From contig CAMLID010000084.1 of NCBI GenBank assembly GCA_946480055.1, positions 1-14,126 on the forward strand: a DNA stretch of 14,126 bases. The letters run 5' to 3'. Source of the stretch: an uncultured Lysobacter sp. (GTDB lineage: Bacteria > Pseudomonadota > Gammaproteobacteria > Xanthomonadales > Xanthomonadaceae). A model generated the notes under the pieces. The model did not search any database. It was given only the letters and a program-made list of their open reading frames with translations, and was not told where the DNA came from. This document shows, piece by piece, positions 1 to 7,183 of this stretch. Position numbers and translations under genes: made by a program. The stretch's first letter is position 1. Each line of letters starts with the position of its first letter.

Positions 1-542
1 TGATCCTGTTCACCATCGGCGGCTTCTCGGGCCTGATGCTCGCGATCGTGCCGGCCGACTTCCAGTACCACGACACCTACTTCGTGGTCGCGCACTTCCA
101 CTACGTGCTGGTGACCGGCGCGCTGTTCGCGATCATCGCCGCCATCTACTACTGGTGGCCGAAGTGGACCGGGCGCATGTACAGCGAGTTCTGGGGCAAG
201 GTCCACTTCTGGTGGAGCATGGTGTTCGTCAACCTGCTGTTCTTCCCGCAGCACTTCCTGGGCCTGGCCGGCATGCCGCGCCGTATCCCGGACTACAACG
301 TCGTGTTCGCGGACTGGAATCTGATCAGCTCGATCGGCGCCTTCGGCATGTTCCTGACCCCGTTCATGATGCTGGGCATCCTGTGGCATTCGAAGAAGTA
401 CGGCGCCAAGGCCGAAGCGCGTTCGTGGGAGAGCGCCAAGGGCCTGGAGTGGACCCTGTCGAGCCCGCCGCCGCACCACAGCTTCGGCACGCCGCCGGTG
501 ATTCGCGATGGCGACCTGGCGCACGGCGACATCACTCATTGA
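1..542 (+). CDS. ctaD: Cytochrome c oxidase subunit I (aa3 type), 3' part
   Basis: Partial gene: the reading frame is open from base 3 and gives the last 179 residues of heme-copper oxidase subunit I, the inner-membrane catalytic subunit that reduces O2 at the heme a3-CuB centre. The stretch [13 protein letters not shown] (visible residues 23-35) carries the conserved His-Asp of the Mg/Mn site and the two His that bind heme a3 (H31) and heme a (H33). GMPRRIPDY (about 91-99) contains the Arg pair (R93, R94) that contacts the heme propionates. Several hydrophobic helices follow, and a soluble tail ends in a His-rich segment before TGA. The N-terminal half, with the CuB ligands, lies outside the window. 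Accessory genes for the same enzyme follow on the same strand, which supports an aa3 oxidase operon. The family assignment is secure. Confidence 0.97.
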   Translation, partial: ILFTIGGFSGLMLAIVPADFQYHDTYFVVAHFHYVLVTGALFAIIAAIYYWWPKWTGRMYSEFWGKVHFWWSMVFVNLLFFPQHFLGLAGMPRRIPDYNVVFADWNLISSIGAFGMFLTPFMMLGILWHSKKYGAKAEARSWESAKGLEWTLSSPPPHHSFGTPPVIRDGDLAHGDITH

Positions 543-610
543 GGCTGACGCTCAGCAAAAAGCTTGGAGAACATTGCTTCGGAAAGTTACGGATTGCATT
601 CCACAACCCC

Positions 611-659
611 GCCTTTCTTCGCTGCGCGAAGAAAGGCCGCCCCCTTAACTTAAGGGGGC
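611..659. repeat. Two adjacent perfect hairpins between ctaD and the small cox gene
   Basis: Two separate inverted repeats sit side by side in the 150-base gap. The first has arms GCCTTTCTTCG (611-621) and CGAAGAAAGGC (627-637), an 11-bp perfect stem that can extend by one C-G pair around a TGC loop. The second is a 21-base palindrome, GCCCCCTTAA (639-648), a central C, then TTAAGGGGGC (650-659). Neither is followed by a T-run, so a simple intrinsic terminator is unlikely. Such structures can protect a 3' end, attenuate transcription, or be copies of an interspersed repeat. The function is inferred; the symmetry is directly visible. Confidence 0.7.
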
Positions 660-692
660 TCCAGGGCTGGCTTTCCGGAGCATAGGAAACGT

Positions 693-824
693 ATGAACAA
701 GACGCCTGACAACTCGGATATCGCAGCGCGCCGCAAGCGTGCGCGGCGTACCGCGTTGTGGGCGGCGGCGATCGCGGTGGCGATCTACGCGGTGTTCATT
801 CTCAGCGGCGTGATGTCGAAATGA
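693..824 (+). CDS. Small single-pass membrane protein, putative cytochrome oxidase small assembly protein
   Basis: A 43-residue ORF. The start ATG has an AGGA Shine-Dalgarno at 684-687, 5 nt upstream. The product has a polar N-terminus, a strongly basic patch (RRKRARR, residues 13-19), then one hydrophobic segment of about 18 residues (22-40) and a very short tail, so an N-in single-pass topology is predicted. The stop overlaps the ctaG start (ATGA at 821-824), implying translational coupling. Small proteins of this size and build occur between ctaD and ctaG in other proteobacteria and are annotated as cytochrome oxidase small assembly proteins. I assign it on size, topology and position rather than on a diagnostic motif. 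It would be easily missed by gene callers with a length cutoff. Confidence 0.75.
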   Translation: MNKTPDNSDIAARRKRARRTALWAAAIAVAIYAVFILSGVMSK

Positions 825-1420
825 ACGCCGGCAGCGACGACCGCAGCAAGAAGAACACCGCCGGCCTGGTGAAGATGGTGCTGGTGGCGCTGGCCGCGTT
901 CGCGTTCACCTTCACCCTGGTGCCGCTGTACCGGATCGCCTGCGAGAAGGTGTTCGGCATCCGCCTGGAGCGCACCGCCGCCGAAGGCGCGAAGGCCGCC
1001 GCGGCCAAGGGCGCGCGCATGATCACCGTGCAGTTCGACGGCGGCGTGAACTCCAAGCTGCCGTGGTCGTTCCACCCCAACCAGGTGACCATGCAGGTGC
1101 GTCCGGGCGAGCAGTACGAGACCACCTACTACGCCCACAACGACAGCGACCGCACCATCGTCGGCAGCGCCGTGCCCTCGGTGGCGCCGGCGCGCGCGTC
1201 GGGCTACTTCAGCAAGACCGAGTGCTTCTGCTTCACCGCCCAGACCCTGGCGGCGGGCGAGAAGCGCGACATGCCGGTACGCTTCATCGTCGACCCGAAC
1301 CTGCCGGCCGACGTCAACACGATCACGCTGTCGTATACCTTCTTCAAGAACGACGTACTCACCGCGCAACAGCAAGGCACGACGGCGAAGACGCCGGCGT
1401 CGCCGCTGTCGGCGCCGTAA
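821..1420 (+). CDS. ctaG: Cytochrome c oxidase assembly protein CtaG/Cox11 (CuB chaperone)
   Basis: A 199-residue Cox11-family protein that delivers copper to the CuB site of subunit I. One N-terminal membrane helix (about residues 16-37) anchors an immunoglobulin-like domain in the periplasm. Conserved family features are visible: a Cys just after the helix (C41 in RIACEKVFG) and the copper-binding CFCF motif (135-138, within [10 protein letters not shown]), followed by a VDPNLP...ITLSYTFF end. A longer frame runs upstream to 758, but the ATG at 821 is preferred: it gives the normal Cox11 N-terminus and overlaps the small gene's stop by 4 nt. The upstream Shine-Dalgarno is poor, consistent with coupled translation. 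The C-terminal tail (about 180-199) is low-complexity, rich in Ala, Thr and Pro. Confidence 0.95.
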   Translation: MNAGSDDRSKKNTAGLVKMVLVALAAFAFTFTLVPLYRIACEKVFGIRLERTAAEGAKAAAAKGARMITVQFDGGVNSKLPWSFHPNQVTMQVRPGEQYETTYYAHNDSDRTIVGSAVPSVAPARASGYFSKTECFCFTAQTLAAGEKRDMPVRFIVDPNLPADVNTITLSYTFFKNDVLTAQQQGTTAKTPASPLSAP

Positions 1421-1461
1421 GCCCGCAACTCACTCAGTACCGCAAATAACGGAACGCCGCC

Positions 1462-2340
1462 ATGGCCCAAGCCCACACGCCAGACGCCAACACCTACTTC
1501 GTGCCGCACAGCAGCCGCTGGCCGTTCCTCGGTTCGATCGCGCTGTTCACGACCATGATCGGCATCGCCAGCTGGCTCAATGAAGTCAGCTGGGGCAAAC
1601 CCACGTTCTTCGTCGGTCTGGCTCTGATGTGCGGCGTGCTGTTCGGCTGGTTCGGCGACGTGATCCGCGAGTCGGTGCGCGGCCACTACAACCGCCAGGT
1701 CGATGTCTCGTTCCGCATGGGGATGATGTGGTTCATCTTCTCCGAGGTGATGTTCTTCGCGGCCTTCTTCGGCGCGCTGTTCTACGCCCGCCAGTTCGCG
1801 CTGCCGTGGCTCAGCGGCGAAGGCGACGGCGTGATGACCAACAGCCTGCTGTGGAGCGGTTACGCCGCCGGCTGGCCGACCAACGGCCCGGGCGCGATCG
1901 GCGGCATGTTCGAGACCATCCCGGCGTGGGGCCTGCCGCTGCTCAACACCATGATCCTGCTGTCCTCGGGCATCACCGTGACCATCGCGCACCATGCACT
2001 GAAGGCCGGCCACCGCAAGCAGTTGCTGGTGTTCCTGGGTCTGACCGTGGCCCTGGGCTGCCTGTTCCTGTTCTACCAGGCCGAGGAATACATCCACGCC
2101 TACAAGGAACTGAATCTGACCCTGGGTTCGGGCATCTACGGTTCGACCTTCTTCATGCTCACCGGTTTCCACGGCGCGCACGTGACGCTGGGCACCCTGA
2201 TGCTGGCGATCATCTGGTTCCGCTGCCTGAAGGGCCATTTCGACAAGGACAACCACTTCGCGTTCGAAGCCGTGGCCTGGTACTGGCACTTTGTCGACGT
2301 GGTCTGGCTGGGCCTGTTCCTGTTCGTCTACGTGCTGTAA
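1462..2340 (+). CDS. ctaE: Cytochrome c oxidase subunit III
   Basis: A 292-residue protein of the COX3 family, the non-redox third core subunit of aa3 oxidase, an integral inner-membrane protein. Seven hydrophobic segments are visible, two at the N-terminal side separated by a loop from a five-helix bundle. Conserved elements include the Glu in FIFSEVMFF (E95), the QAEEY segment, FHGAHV in a late helix, and the typical C-terminus WHFVDVVWLGLFLFVYVL. The length matches bacterial subunit III with the full N-terminal helix pair. It begins 41 nt after ctaG and is followed by a strong terminator at 2364-2387, so the ctaD-ctaG-ctaE unit probably ends here. Confidence 0.97.
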   Translation: MAQAHTPDANTYFVPHSSRWPFLGSIALFTTMIGIASWLNEVSWGKPTFFVGLALMCGVLFGWFGDVIRESVRGHYNRQVDVSFRMGMMWFIFSEVMFFAAFFGALFYARQFALPWLSGEGDGVMTNSLLWSGYAAGWPTNGPGAIGGMFETIPAWGLPLLNTMILLSSGITVTIAHHALKAGHRKQLLVFLGLTVALGCLFLFYQAEEYIHAYKELNLTLGSGIYGSTFFMLTGFHGAHVTLGTLMLAIIWFRCLKGHFDKDNHFAFEAVAWYWHFVDVVWLGLFLFVYVL

Positions 2341-2363
2341 GCGCGGACGCCAACGTTGCGCAT

Positions 2364-2387
2364 CGGGCCGGCACTGCCGGCCCGTTT
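2364..2387 (+). terminator. Rho-independent terminator after ctaE
   Basis: CGGGCCGG (2364-2371) pairs with CCGGCCCG (2377-2384) around a CACTG loop, followed directly by TTT and a T-containing stretch. It lies 24 nt past the ctaE stop and before the convergent DUF2909 gene. Confidence 0.75.
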
Positions 2388-2395
2388 GCGTCTTG

Positions 2396-2425
2396 GGAGC
2401 TCGCGATTCTGGAGCCCGCGATTTT
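2396..2425. repeat. Two-copy 15-bp tandem repeat
   Basis: GGAGCTCGCGATTCT (2396-2410) is followed immediately by GGAGCCCGCGATTTT (2411-2425), differing at two positions. It sits in the convergent gap between ctaE and the DUF2909 gene. No function is evident. Confidence 0.55.
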
Positions 2426-2427
2426 CT

Positions 2428-2447
2428 CCCGGCCGCGCGCGGCCGGG
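2428..2447. terminator. 20-bp GC palindrome at the 3' end of the DUF2909 gene
   Basis: CCCGGCCGCG (2428-2437) is followed directly by its reverse complement CGCGGCCGGG (2438-2447), a perfect 20-bp palindrome ending 2 bases before the minus-strand stop codon. Its position suggests a 3'-end structure for the minus-strand transcript. There is no U-tract on the minus side (the sequence there is A-rich), so efficient intrinsic termination is uncertain. Confidence 0.45.
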
Positions 2448-2449
2448 AC

Positions 2450-2677
2450 TCAGTTCGGCTTGGATCCGATGCCGTGCGGCTGGATCCAGCCCATCTTGAT
2501 CGACAGGATGATGATCAGGATCAGCGCGACGGACAGCGCGATGCGGCGAGTCAGCGCGTTCACCGTGCGCTTGCTCTGCCCCTTGTCCACGAGCATGTAA
2601 TAGAGGCCGGCACCCAGGTTCCAGAGGATGACGATCAGGAACGCAATGATCAGCAGGGTCTTGAGCGAGTCGTTCAT
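2450..2677 (-). CDS. Twin-transmembrane protein, DUF2909 family
   Basis: A 75-residue protein with two hydrophobic helices (about residues 7-30 and 46-64) joined by a short basic loop, ending in WIQPHGI plus a short tail. The pattern LLIIAFLIVILWNLGAGLYYMLVDKG followed by a second helix and WIQPHG (26 residues shown by position 8-33 only) is typical of DUF2909 proteins, which often sit beside SURF1 in proteobacterial oxidase clusters; the role is unknown, presumably linked to oxidase biogenesis. The start ATG at 2677 has GGAGG 5 nt upstream on the minus strand. The same frame is open for far longer upstream, but that part is antisense to SURF1, ctaA and others and is not coding. It is divergent from SURF1 across 60 bases. 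Confidence 0.9.
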   Translation of the reverse strand: MNDSLKTLLIIAFLIVILWNLGAGLYYMLVDKGQSKRTVNALTRRIALSVALILIIILSIKMGWIQPHGIGSKPN

Positions 2678-2710
2678 AGCGGCCTCCGCACGCGATACCG
2701 CGAAAGCCGG

Positions 2711-2716
2711 ATTATC
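2711..2716 (-). promoter_or_regulatory. Possible -10 element for the DUF2909 gene
   Basis: On the minus strand GATAAT (2716 to 2711) matches the sigma-70 -10 consensus at five of six bases, about 34 nt before the DUF2909 start. The -35 side (CGACAT, 16 nt upstream) is weak and overlaps the SURF1 start region. A SURF1 promoter must lie in or beyond the same 60-base gap; none is convincing. Confidence 0.3.
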
Positions 2717-2737
2717 GCAGTCCGGCCGGAGGATGTC

Positions 2738-3457
2738 GTGAGCCGCCGGCGCAACCTCGTGGTCGGCTGGACGCTGGCGCTGCTGACGATCGCCACCTTC
2801 GCCAACCTCGGCCTGTGGCAGTCGCGGCGTGCTGTCGAGAAGCAGGCCATGCTCGACGCCGCCGCGCGCGTGCTCGGCGAGCGCAGGCCCGGCGCACTGG
2901 CGCTGGCCGCCGATCCGGCCAGGCGCCGCGATTACGACTGGGCCGGCGGCCGCGGCGAGTTCGACGCGCGCGGCGCCCTGCTGCTCGACAACCAGCAACG
3001 CAACGGCCGCGCCGGCGTGCGCGCCTACCGCATCTTCGTGCCCGACCACGGTGCGCCGCTGCTGGTCGACCTGGGCTGGCTGCCGCTGGACGGTCGGCGC
3101 CGCTTCCCGGCGATCGAGCGTCCGCAGGGAGCGCTGGAACTGCGCGGTCTGCTCGCGCCGCCGCCGTCGACCGGCATCGCCCTGGGTCCGGCTCTGGGCC
3201 GCGAAGGCGAGGGCTGGCTGCTGACCCGCGTCGACACCGATGCGATCGCGTCCGGCGTCGGCCTGTCGGTGGCGTTGGCGCCGCGCGTGCTGCGCCTGGA
3301 CCCGGCCCTGAAGCTGGGCTACGAACGCGACCTGGAATTGCTCGCCAATACCCTGCCGCCCGAACAGCACCGCGGCTATTCGCTGCAGTGGTTCGCGCTG
3401 GCAGCGGCGGTGCTGGCCACCGCCTTGATACTCACTTTCCGGAAATCCCGCCGATGA
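2738..3457 (+). CDS. SURF1 family cytochrome oxidase assembly protein
   Basis: A 239-residue SURF1-family protein, an inner-membrane factor that helps place heme A in subunit I. The layout is canonical: an N-terminal membrane helix (about residues 7-25) ending in LGLWQSRR, a periplasmic domain with the GWLPLDGRRRFP segment, and a C-terminal helix preceded by the family signature HRGYSLQWF. Start choice: the GTG at 2738 has a strong GGAGG (2728-2732) 5 nt upstream and puts the first helix at the expected distance from the N-terminus; the frame stays open upstream without a better start. The stop overlaps the next start (ATGA, 3454-3457), so the next gene is probably co-translated. Confidence 0.93.
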   Translation: MSRRRNLVVGWTLALLTIATFANLGLWQSRRAVEKQAMLDAAARVLGERRPGALALAADPARRRDYDWAGGRGEFDARGALLLDNQQRNGRAGVRAYRIFVPDHGAPLLVDLGWLPLDGRRRFPAIERPQGALELRGLLAPPPSTGIALGPALGREGEGWLLTRVDTDAIASGVGLSVALAPRVLRLDPALKLGYERDLELLANTLPPEQHRGYSLQWFALAAAVLATALILTFRKSRR

Positions 3458-4029
3458 ACGTCCCCGACACCGACGCGAACGTTTCGCGCAAACGCAATCG
3501 CGGCATGCTGATCGCGATCTTCGCGCTGTTCTTCGGCAGCATGCTGATCGCCGGTGCGCTGCGTTTCTCGGGCTGGCGCCCGCACGGCATGAAGAACCAC
3601 GGCGAGCTGCTGCAGCCGCCGTCGGACCTGCGCCAAGTCGTGCCGCGCCTGGCCGACGGCAAGGCCTACGAATGGCGTCCGGCCGAGCGTATGTGGCGCA
3701 TCGCGCTGGCGCCGCCGGCCGACTGCACCACCGAATGCGCGAAGCTCGCGCGCGACCTCGACACCGTCTGGCAGTTGTTCGGCAAGGACGCGGATCAGGT
3801 CCACGTGCTGTGGATCGGCCAGCCGCCCGCGGGCGCGCCGCATCCGGCCGCGCTGCGCATCGTGCAGTCCACGCCGCAACTGCGCGCCGGCCTGCCGCGC
3901 GTGGACGATCCCAAGGGGGTCCCTGTCTACGTGATCGATCCGAACGGCTTCGTGATTCTGCGCTACGCTCCCGGCTTCGACCCGGCCGACCTGCGCGAAG
4001 ACCTGTCCAGACTGCTGAAACTGATGTGA
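3454..4029 (+). CDS. Membrane-anchored thioredoxin/SCO-like protein with CxxxC
   Basis: A 191-residue protein: a basic N-terminus, one membrane helix (about residues 18-36), then a periplasmic domain. C91 and C95 form a CxxxC motif (DCTTECAKL) at the place where SCO copper chaperones carry theirs. The C-terminal part (VYVIDPNGFVILRYAPGF and a final amphipathic helix) matches the later strands of a thioredoxin-like fold. No obvious equivalent of the conserved SCO copper-ligand His is seen in the second half. It is coupled to SURF1 by a 4-nt overlap and precedes ctaA; proteins at this position are generally listed as hypothetical or oxidase assembly proteins. A thiol-reductase or copper-handling role in CuA/CuB assembly is likely but inferred. 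Confidence 0.8.
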   Translation: MNVPDTDANVSRKRNRGMLIAIFALFFGSMLIAGALRFSGWRPHGMKNHGELLQPPSDLRQVVPRLADGKAYEWRPAERMWRIALAPPADCTTECAKLARDLDTVWQLFGKDADQVHVLWIGQPPAGAPHPAALRIVQSTPQLRAGLPRVDDPKGVPVYVIDPNGFVILRYAPGFDPADLREDLSRLLKLM

Positions 4030-4093
4030 CCCGGCCGCGGGTCGCTACAGTGACCGCGTCCAGCCGCAATCGAGTCAACCGCAAGAGTTCCGC

Positions 4094-5242
4094 ATGAACG
4101 TGACGTTCAAACCGACCTGGTACCGCAACTTCCACCGCATCGCCTGGCTGGCGGTGGCGCTCGCTCTGTGCGTGATCGTGTTCGGCGCGTTCGTGCGCCT
4201 GTCCAACGCCGGCCTCAGCTGTCCCGATTGGCCGACCTGCTACGGCCGCGCCGCGTGGCCGACCGTCGCGCACGAGATCGGCGACCACGCCGCCACCGCG
4301 ATCCGCCCTGTCGAAGTGCATAAAGCGTGGCGCGAACAGTTCCATCGCATGATCGCCGGCCTGCTCGGCGTGTTGACCCTGACCCTGGCGCTGCTGGCCG
4401 CGCGCAAGCGCCGCTACGGCGTCGCCCAGGTGATCGTGGCGGCTGCGTTGGTGGCGGTGTCGATTCCGCTGTACATGAAGGGCCAGCACGTCGCCGCATC
4501 GGTGCTGGCCGCGGTCGGCGAAGCCGTGCTGCTGCTTGCGGCGTTGCGCTGGAACAACAGCGATCTTTCGCGTGTGGCCGCGCTGACCCTGGCGGTGATC
4601 GTACTCCAGGCCCTGCTGGGCATGTGGACGGTGACCTGGCTGTTGAAGCCGATCGTGGTCATGGGCCATCTGATCGGCGGCCTGCTCACCTTCTCGCTGC
4701 TGCTGTGGATGGCCTGGCGCGCGACCGATCTGCCGATCCGCCTGGCCGACGCCGTGACCGTGCGCAAGCTGCTGATCCTGGGCATCGTCCTGCTCGGCGT
4801 GCAGATCGCGCTCGGCGGCTGGACCAGCGCCAACTACGCCGCGCTCGCCTGCGGCAACGATTTCCCGACCTGCGTCGGCCAGTGGCTGCCCAAGCACGAC
4901 TTCCGCGAAGCCTTCGTGCTGTGGCGCGGTATCGGTGTGGACTACGAAGGCGGCATCCTCGACGGCGAGGCGCGGATCGCGATCCAGCTCGCGCACCGGG
5001 CGATGGCGATGGTGGTGTTCGTCTATCTGCTCGGCCTGGCGATCAAGTTGCTGCGCACGCCGGGCATGCTCGGTTGGGGCGTGCTGCTGGCGCTGCTGAC
5101 CCTGGCCCAGGTCGGCCTGGGCATCGCCAACGTCAAACTCAGCCTGCCGCTGACCATCGCGGTGCTGCACAACGCCGGCGCGGTGCTGCTGCTGTTCGTG
5201 CTGGTGTCGTTGCTCGCGCGCATGCGCGCGCCGGAGCACTGA
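4094..5242 (+). CDS. ctaA: Heme A synthase (COX15/CtaA family)
   Basis: A 382-residue polytopic membrane enzyme that oxidises the C8 methyl of heme O to a formyl group, giving heme A for aa3 oxidase. The two-fold repeat of four-helix halves is visible. Conserved heme-ligand motifs include EQFHR (E81-R85), GHLIGG in the first half, and LAHRAM and LHNAG in the second. The first external loop has the cysteine pair LSCPDWPTC (C43, C49), and a second pair occurs in CGNDFPTC, as in cysteine-containing CtaA types. The start ATG has a modest AAGAG 6 nt upstream, 64 nt after the previous gene. Its last bases contain the Shine-Dalgarno for ctaB. Confidence 0.96.
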   Translation: MNVTFKPTWYRNFHRIAWLAVALALCVIVFGAFVRLSNAGLSCPDWPTCYGRAAWPTVAHEIGDHAATAIRPVEVHKAWREQFHRMIAGLLGVLTLTLALLAARKRRYGVAQVIVAAALVAVSIPLYMKGQHVAASVLAAVGEAVLLLAALRWNNSDLSRVAALTLAVIVLQALLGMWTVTWLLKPIVVMGHLIGGLLTFSLLLWMAWRATDLPIRLADAVTVRKLLILGIVLLGVQIALGGWTSANYAALACGNDFPTCVGQWLPKHDFREAFVLWRGIGVDYEGGILDGEARIAIQLAHRAMAMVVFVYLLGLAIKLLRTPGMLGWGVLLALLTLAQVGLGIANVKLSLPLTIAVLHNAGAVLLLFVLVSLLARMRAPEH

Positions 5243-5244
5243 GC

Positions 5245-6171
5245 ATGGCCGCCGCCCGCGCCAGCCTGCGCCAGTACTGGGACCTGACCAAGCCGCGCGT
5301 GGTCGCCCTGATCGTGTTCACCGCCCTGGTCGGCATGCTGCTCGCGGTCGACGGCGTGCCCACCGGCGAGGAGACCGTACGCGGCCTGCTCGGTTTCCTC
5401 GGTATCTGGCTGGCCGCGTCCAGCGCCGCGGCGATCAATCAGCTGCTGGACTCGCGCATCGACGCCAAGATGGCGCGCACCTCGTGGCGGCCGATCGTCG
5501 CCGGTCAGATCACGCCGGCCCAGGCGCTGGTGTTCGCGCTGATCCTGGCCGCGCTGTCGATGGCGATCCTGCTGCTGTGGGTGAACCCGCTGACCGCGAT
5601 CCTCACCTTCGCCTCGCTGATCGGCTACGCGGTGGTCTACACCGTCTTCCTGAAGCGGGCGACGCCGCAGAACATCGTGATCGGCGGCATCGCCGGCGCG
5701 GCGCCGCCGGCGCTGGGCTGGGCCTCGATCACCGGCACCCTCGATCCGCACGCGCTGCTGCTGGTGCTGATCATCTTCGTCTGGACCCCGCCGCACTTCT
5801 GGGCCCTGGCGATCTTCCGCCGCGAGGACTACGCGCGCGCAATGGTGCCGATGCTGCCGGTCACCCACGGCGTGCAATACACGCGCTGGCAGATCCTGTT
5901 CTACACGGTGTTGCTGGTGGCGGTGACCGTGCTGCCCTGGGCGACCGGCATGAGCGGTCTGTTCTATCTCGGCGGCGCGCTGGTGCTGGGTGCGGTGTTC
6001 CTGGGCTATGCCTGGAAGCTGATGAACCCGCCGGACGAGCTGTACGCGATGAAGGTGTTCAGCTACTCCATCGTCTACCTGATGGCGCTGTTCGCGTTCC
6101 TGCTGGTCGACCATTGGCTGCTGCCGTTCATGCAGCCGGCACCGCTGTTCGAACTGCAGCCGGTGATCTGA
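5245..6171 (+). CDS. ctaB: Protoheme IX farnesyltransferase (heme O synthase)
   Basis: A 308-residue UbiA-superfamily prenyltransferase that attaches farnesyl to heme B to make heme O, the substrate of the preceding ctaA product. Visible motifs are TKPRVV near the N-terminus, the first Asp-rich motif [19 protein letters not shown] (residues 65-83, with D69 and D73 for Mg-diphosphate), and the second conserved loop [16 protein letters not shown] (140-155). About nine membrane helices are apparent. The ATG lies 2 nt after the ctaA stop with GGAG (5233-5236) 8 nt upstream, so the two genes share a transcript. Much longer frames upstream are shadows of ctaA. Also known as cyoE; ctaB is preferred here from the aa3 context. 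Confidence 0.96.
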   Translation: MAAARASLRQYWDLTKPRVVALIVFTALVGMLLAVDGVPTGEETVRGLLGFLGIWLAASSAAAINQLLDSRIDAKMARTSWRPIVAGQITPAQALVFALILAALSMAILLLWVNPLTAILTFASLIGYAVVYTVFLKRATPQNIVIGGIAGAAPPALGWASITGTLDPHALLLVLIIFVWTPPHFWALAIFRREDYARAMVPMLPVTHGVQYTRWQILFYTVLLVAVTVLPWATGMSGLFYLGGALVLGAVFLGYAWKLMNPPDELYAMKVFSYSIVYLMALFAFLLVDHWLLPFMQPAPLFELQPVI

Positions 6172-6180
6172 GGCCCGAAC

Positions 6181-6217
6181 GCCGCCGCGCCGCGTTCAAT
6201 CTCCGCAGCGCGGCGGC
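6181..6217. terminator. Candidate bidirectional terminator hairpin between ctaB and the PD40 gene
   Basis: GCCGCCGCGC (6181-6190) is the exact reverse complement of GCGCGGCGGC (6208-6217), with a 17-base loop that includes the minus-strand stop codon. It lies in the 24-base convergent gap and could stop transcription from both sides. There is no T-run, and such GC-rich arms can arise by chance here, so the call is tentative. Confidence 0.35.
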
Positions 6218-7080
6218 CAGTTCGCATCGACCTGCGGCTGCAGGTCGGCGAGAAACAGCTCGCCGGAGTCGCGTTCGTTGGCGACCTGGCCGAACAACAC
6301 CCGATCGCCGCTCGGCGACAGCAACGGTCCGACCTGGAACACGTCTTCGCGCGCGGATACGCGTCCGTGCGCGACCCAGCGTCCGTCTTCGCGCTTATAG
6401 CGATACAGATGCGAGCGACCGTCGCCGCGCTGTCCGACCAGGATCAGTTGGCGGCCGTCGCGCGACACCTCCACTTCGTATTCCTGTTCGGCGGTGCTGA
6501 TCGGGGGACCGAGCAGGCTCACGTCCCAGCCGCCGTCGTTGCGCAGCCTGCCTACGTAGATGTCGGTCAGGCCCGGACCGCCGGGGCGCGAAGAGCCGAA
6601 GTACAAGGCCCCGCCCGCGTATTCGCGCGGCAGCAGTTCGGATGCCGTCGAGTTGACGGGCGCGGGCAAGCGTTGCGGCTCCGACCAGATGCCATCGGCG
6701 CTGCGCTCGACCCGCCAGATGTCGAGATCGTCGGGGTCCGCGCTGCCACGCGAGGACACGTAGTACAAACGCCGGCCATCGGCGCTGACGTAAGGGTCGG
6801 CTTCCTGCGCCGCGGTGGGACCCGCGAACGGCGGCGGCACCGGTGCGCTCCAGGCACCGTTCTCGCAGCGCGACATCAACAGGCGGTAGCGCCCGAAGCT
6901 GCGATCGCTGCGCATGAAGTAGAGCTCGCGACCGTCCGGTGTGAACGTCGGCGAGGATTCGTACTGATCGCTGGCGATCGCGGTCGGTGTCCAGTGCTGC
7001 GGCGATGCCACCTGCGCATGACAGGACAGCGCCGACAACGACAGCAGCGACAGGGCGGGAATCAGGCAGCGTGCGCGCAT
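6196..7080 (-). CDS. Secreted PD40/TolB-like beta-propeller protein
   Basis: A 294-residue protein with an N-terminal signal (MRARCLIPALSLLSLSALSC, then HA); cleavage may follow C-H-A, or C20 may be lipidated, but the lipobox (ALSC) is weak. The body has five PD40-type blade motifs with the SPDG-like pattern: ESSPTFTPDGRELYF (41-55), EADPYVSADGRRLYY (93-107), a degenerate one near 146-163, EYEVEVSRDGRQLIL (200-214) and VGPLLSPSGDRVLF (250-263). These form TolB-like propellers, used for binding rather than catalysis; the partner is unknown. The ATG at 7080 is chosen because it starts the signal peptide; the frame extends upstream to 7209 into the divergent promoter. It is convergent with ctaB and divergent from the Rid-like gene. 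Confidence 0.85.
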   Translation of the reverse strand: MRARCLIPALSLLSLSALSCHAQVASPQHWTPTAIASDQYESSPTFTPDGRELYFMRSDRSFGRYRLLMSRCENGAWSAPVPPPFAGPTAAQEADPYVSADGRRLYYVSSRGSADPDDLDIWRVERSADGIWSEPQRLPAPVNSTASELLPREYAGGALYFGSSRPGGPGLTDIYVGRLRNDGGWDVSLLGPPISTAEQEYEVEVSRDGRQLILVGQRGDGRSHLYRYKREDGRWVAHGRVSAREDVFQVGPLLSPSGDRVLFGQVANERDSGELFLADLQPQVDANWPPRCGD

Positions 7081-7126
7081 CCGGGCGGTCCTGGACTGGG
7101 GCCGCTGCCAGCCTAGCGCCATCATT

Positions 7127-7148
7127 CCGTCAAAACAAGTTTTAACGG
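7127..7148. promoter_or_regulatory. 22-bp inverted repeat, candidate operator in the divergent promoter region
   Basis: The arms CCGTCAAAAC (7127-7136) and GTTTTAACGG (7139-7148) are reverse complements with a single mismatch, separated by AA. The site stands out as AT-rich in a GC-rich gap. It lies immediately upstream of a -10-like TATAGT (7150-7155) facing the Rid-like gene, and on the other strand includes TTGACG (7133 to 7128), a possible -35 for the PD40 gene. This is the geometry of an operator for a dimeric repressor (TetR/GntR-like), possibly controlling both genes. The core AAAAC-N2-GTTTT resembles fatty-acid-responsive PsrA-type sites, but that link is only a suggestion. Confidence 0.5.
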
Positions 7149-7149
7149 T

Positions 7150-7155
7150 TATAGT
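7150..7155 (+). promoter_or_regulatory. Candidate -10 element for the Rid-like/M19 genes
   Basis: TATAGT matches the sigma-70 -10 consensus at five of six positions, 28 nt before the ATG at 7184. No good -35 is present at 16-18 bp; TTCCGT (7125-7130) is 19 bp away. The adjoining inverted repeat would overlap the polymerase footprint. Confidence 0.4.
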
Positions 7156-7183
7156 GCGCTGCGACCCGAACGGAGCGTGGACG

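Noticed and set aside
4030..4093. Riboswitch or heme-responsive leader before ctaA
   Set aside because: The gap is only 64 bases, with one weak inverted repeat (GGTC...GACC) and no recognisable conserved RNA element.
2678..5239. Very long minus-strand open frame upstream of the DUF2909 gene
   Set aside because: It is antisense to SURF1, the SCO-like gene and ctaA, all recognised families. Its translation is Arg/Gln/His-rich low-complexity sequence typical of GC-rich shadow frames. Only the last 75 codons are real.
7154..7183. Upstream GTG start for the Rid-like gene
   Set aside because: It would add ten residues before the twin-arginine motif and overlaps the likely transcription start. The ATG at 7184 has a better spaced GGAG.
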